Source: Polyodon spathula (taxonomy: Eukaryota; Chordata; Actinopteri; Acipenseriformes; Polyodontidae). Taken from it: a stretch of 64,000 bases of DNA. How positions within the stretch are numbered: the first letter of the stretch is position 1; each line of letters begins with the position of its first letter. Of the stretch, positions 61,195 to 64,000 are shown piece by piece. Under the pieces are notes generated by a model. The model made no database searches and was not told the DNA's origin. It was given only the letters and a program-made list of their open reading frames with translations. A program made the translations under genes and the position numbers. The DNA is taken from NCBI RefSeq assembly GCF_017654505.1, contig NC_054542.1, positions 62,001 through 126,000 of the forward strand, given 5' to 3'.

Positions 61195-62700
61195 ATACAC
61201 AGTACCAGTCAAAAGTACACCTGCTTGAAACCAGGTTTTTCATGATTATCTATGCTTTTAACTGTATAAACTTGTCTATAAACACTTAATATTTCATTAT
61301 ATGATACGTGTACTTATATACGCTGATAATCATTAGTGAATTGCATTCAAAAATTTAATTTTTAAATTTGTCAATTTCAATAAAATGGTCACCCAAAGCA
61401 AGGGGATTTCAGTCTGAAGCCCAAGTCAGTTAAAAGTCTGAAATGTGTATAACACGGTGTTAGAACACTGGCCTAAGTATAAAAGTGTCTTTGTTAGATG
61501 TTCTCTGAGTTAACTAGCATGTTACCTAATTAACCTTTTGTCACCAATTATTGTTAACAGGTGAGGGTCCATGATTACTATAAATATAGGTAGCATAGGC
61601 ACAAGTTTGTCATTCTTGAATGTAAGGGAGCAGAAAATGGCAAAATACGCTCAGTTAAGCTAAGAAAAAAGACAGTTTGTAATTACTTTAAGGAATGAAG
61701 GTCAATCTTTAAGACAAAATCGCAAGAACTTTGCAAGTGTCTGTAACTGCTGTGGCTAAGACCATCAAACGATTTGAAGAAACTGGCACTCATGAGGACC
61801 GAACAAGGTCAGGCAGGCCAATGGTGACCTCCGAATCAGAGAACAAGTTCATTCGAGTCACAAGTCTGCGAAATCGGTGATTAACTGCCTCTGAAATTCA
61901 AGCTCAACTAAATGCTACTAGAAGTACAGATGTTTCAACATCAGCTGTTCAGAGGAGATTGCGTGAAGCTAACCTAATTGGAAGAATTGCTGCAAAGAAA
62001 CCATTGCTAAGAGTGCAGAATAAGAGGAACAGACTCGCCTGGGCCAAAAAACACAGAAACTGGATATTTGAGGAGTGGAAGTCGTTCTTATGGACAGACG
62101 AGTCAAAATGTGAAATATTTGGGTCCAACCCAGAGTATTTGTAAGACGCAGAGAGGGTGAGCGCATGAGTTCTGCATGTGTGGTTCCCACTGTCAAGCAT
62201 GGAAGAGGCAGTGCCATGGTCTGGGGTTGCTTTGCTGGTGACAGAGTTGGTGATCTTTACCAAGTCCATGGCAAGCTCAACCAGCATGGCAATCATAGCA
62301 TACTTCAGAGGCATGCCATTCCATCAGAATTATGGCTAGTTGGGCAGTCCTTCATTCTTCAGCAAGATAATGACCCAAAACACACCTCAAAGTTGTGCAA
62401 GAACTAGCTGGCAAAAAAGGAAAGTGAAGGACAACTCAATCTAATGACCTGGCCTGCCTAGTCTCCAGACCTCAATCCCATAGAACTTGTATGGGACGAA
62501 CTGGACAGAAGAGTCAAAGCAACGCTACCCACAAGTGCCCTACATCTCTGGGAATTGCTGCAGAAGAGCTGGGAAGACATGGCGGGTGATTTCCTGCTGA
62601 AACTTGTTAACCAAATGCCTTGTGTTTAGGCTGTTATTAAGGCAAAGGGTGGCTATTTTGAGGAATCCAAGATTGAGACAATTTTCAATTAAGAACATTG
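61195..62700 (+). mobile_element. Dead Tc1-like transposon, 5' TIR present, 3' TIR not seen
   Basis: The left end ACAGTACCAGTCAAAAGTAC matches the usual Tc1-family TIR of fish. A transposase-derived frame follows from 61637. After the frame ends (about 62690), no inverted copy of the left TIR appears before the N gap, so the right end is lost or too diverged to see. It lies antisense to fndc3a in its intron. Confidence 0.8.
61637..62692 (+). pseudogene. Tc1-like (DD34E) transposase pseudogene
   Basis: The plus-strand sequence reads as a Tc1 transposase. An N-terminal helix-turn-helix region holds TAVAKTIKRFEETGTHEDRT; the first catalytic Asp is in FLWTDESKCEIFG; GSAMVWGCF follows; the second Asp is in LQQDNDPKHTSK; the catalytic Glu is in SPDLNPIELVW. 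It is inactivated by stop codons at 61661-61663 (TAA), 61878-61880 (TGA), 62405-62407 (TAG) and 62459-62461 (TAG), and by a frameshift near 62142. No functional product is expected. Confidence 0.9.
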
Positions 62701-63000
62701 CTTTGATACTCCTTATGTTTTATATATTGTAACATGTGAAAAAAAAGCAGCAAACTGCAAAATTGCACAAGCACATTAAAAAACCGAACCCCAATGCCTA
62801 GCTCCACCCTCAAATCTCAGCCATGAGCATACCCACTATGAAAGTGCACTTAACAGGAAACCTACAATTCAGCTTGAAACTAATTTAAAAAAAAAAAACT
62901 ATTAACATTACAAAATAAATAGCTCAAATATTTACATGACTAATTTAATTCCTTTGTTTTAAGAATACATTTTAAAACTTTTTTTTTCTTTTCGAAAAAG
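62701..63000. other. Sequence before the gap, nothing recognised
   Basis: Intronic or unassigned sequence that becomes A/T-homopolymer-rich before the N run. Confidence 0.5.
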
Positions 63001-63500
63001 NNNNNNNNNNNNNNNNNNNNNNNNNNNNNNNNNNNNNNNNNNNNNNNNNNNNNNNNNNNNNNNNNNNNNNNNNNNNNNNNNNNNNNNNNNNNNNNNNNNN
63101 NNNNNNNNNNNNNNNNNNNNNNNNNNNNNNNNNNNNNNNNNNNNNNNNNNNNNNNNNNNNNNNNNNNNNNNNNNNNNNNNNNNNNNNNNNNNNNNNNNNN
63201 NNNNNNNNNNNNNNNNNNNNNNNNNNNNNNNNNNNNNNNNNNNNNNNNNNNNNNNNNNNNNNNNNNNNNNNNNNNNNNNNNNNNNNNNNNNNNNNNNNNN
63301 NNNNNNNNNNNNNNNNNNNNNNNNNNNNNNNNNNNNNNNNNNNNNNNNNNNNNNNNNNNNNNNNNNNNNNNNNNNNNNNNNNNNNNNNNNNNNNNNNNNN
63401 NNNNNNNNNNNNNNNNNNNNNNNNNNNNNNNNNNNNNNNNNNNNNNNNNNNNNNNNNNNNNNNNNNNNNNNNNNNNNNNNNNNNNNNNNNNNNNNNNNNN
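63001..63500. other. Assembly gap (500 N)
   Basis: Exactly 500 undetermined bases, a round length typical of a scaffold gap whose size was assigned. An apparent 213-codon ORF across it is an artefact. Confidence 0.98.
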
Positions 63501-63658
63501 AATTATAATTCTAACCATGATTGTCCTTCTGTGTGATTGGTAAAATACAAGGGAGCCACCCCTTATATTTAGGTCATCCACTGTTTACACCAATTGAATA
63601 GACCCTAAAATGTTTAATCATTTACTCATTAGCCTTTTTTTTTTTTTCTTCTTTAAAG

Positions 63659-63764
63659 CTTTCAGAAACCTTACTGATACAGACACCAGCAATTCCACCT
63701 GGCCAGTGTATGCCACCACGGCTTGTGGGGAAACCTAAAGCAAGAGAATTGCAGATGCGTTGGG
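63659..63764 (+). CDS. fndc3a: Second copy of an fndc3a exon (TPAIPPGQC), inverted
   Basis: Reads the same 106-bp exon as 55038-55143, identical as far as I can see, with intact acceptor TTCTTCTTTAAAG and donor GTGAGA. It could be an allele placed in the wrong orientation, an ohnologue, or a true partial duplicate. It cannot splice with the main gene body because it lies on the other strand. Confidence 0.75.
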
Positions 63765-63889
63765 GTGAGACCAGTGAACTGTTTTTCTAGATCACTGAGA
63801 GTTCTGTCAAAACTTTTGTGGAAGAATGACTATTTTCACGTACTGTATAAATTGTCTCTGTGTCTTTGTTTTTAATGTTGTGTTTACAG

Positions 63890-64000
63890 GAGCTCCCCAG
63901 GTGGACGGTGGAAGTCTAGTCTCCTGCTATAGACTTGAGATGTCTCCAGCTGAGTCAGAGGAGCACAGAGAAGTCTATATGGGTCCTGAACTGGAATGTA
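63890..64000 (+). CDS. fndc3a: Second copy of an fndc3a exon (APQVDGGS), inverted, cut by window end
   Basis: The first 111 bp of the exon otherwise found at 54739-54914, after acceptor TTGTGTTTACAG. One synonymous difference was seen (Asp GAT to GAC). The reading frame is intact to the window edge. Confidence 0.75.

Larger units (their letters stand above)
63501..64000 (+). repeat. Inverted near-identical copy of 54804-55310
   Basis: Aligned by eye, this is the reverse complement of 54804-55310 with a few differences: CCACCCCTTA versus CCCACCCTTA, a shorter pyrimidine tract before the exon, a 2-bp indel in ATCACTGAGAG, and a silent GAT to GAC change. The copy continues past the window end. 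It places fndc3a exons on the opposite strand from the rest of the gene. Confidence 0.95.

Noticed and set aside
62940..63581. 213-codon minus-strand ORF
   Set aside because: Almost entirely undetermined bases across the assembly gap.

Overview
This window is vertebrate nuclear DNA, and most likely comes from a ray-finned fish. It has GT-AG introns of several kilobases, AT-rich intergenic sequence, long (TA)n and (GT)n arrays, and abundant tRNA-derived SINEs, solo LTRs, hAT, Tc1/mariner and Penelope-type elements. The SINE and LTR families remind me of non-teleost fish such as sturgeon or paddlefish, but that is a guess that I cannot confirm here. There are no bacterial operons, CRISPR arrays or rRNA genes.

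Two protein-coding genes are supported, both on the minus strand. mlnr (motilin receptor, a class A GPCR of the ghrelin/motilin receptor family) lies at 12658-17982. It is complete: two coding exons encode 338 aa. fndc3a (fibronectin type III domain containing 3A) runs from 60697 down to 36781. Sixteen coding exons keep an open frame across every junction and give the C-terminal 805 aa: one partial and seven complete FN3 domains, then a C-terminal membrane anchor. Its 5' exons (roughly 390 aa, by comparison with the about 1,200-aa family length) are not in the window. The order and orientation fndc3a then mlnr, head to tail, matches human chromosome 13q14 as I remember it. This supports fndc3a/mlnr over the paralogous pair FNDC3B/GHSR.

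Layout. 1-12657: intergenic DNA with an LTR-like foldback element, SINEs, a 91-bp hAT MITE with a perfect 8-bp target duplication, and a TIR-bounded element of about 1.06 kb. 12658-17982: mlnr, whose single 4.3-kb intron holds a solo LTR and a SINE. 17983-36780: intergenic DNA rich in transposable elements, with solo LTRs, a broken coiled-coil ORF remnant, a 1.57-kb hAT-like element, SINEs, and presumably the fndc3a 3' UTR. 36781-60697: fndc3a. Its 9.4-kb last intron carries a Penelope-like remnant with a hammerhead-like motif, an array of units of about 450 bp, and a 30-G run. 60698-63000: further intronic sequence with a dead Tc1 element. 63001-63500: an N gap.

The most important anomaly comes after the gap. 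Bases 63501-64000 are a near-identical reverse complement of 54804-55310, including two fndc3a exons now on the plus strand. This points to an assembly misjoin or misplaced haplotype, or less likely to a real inverted duplication. I found no evidence of a new biological system. The observations most worth checking are this inverted copy, the hammerhead-like motif, the 450-bp array and the related solo-LTR family.
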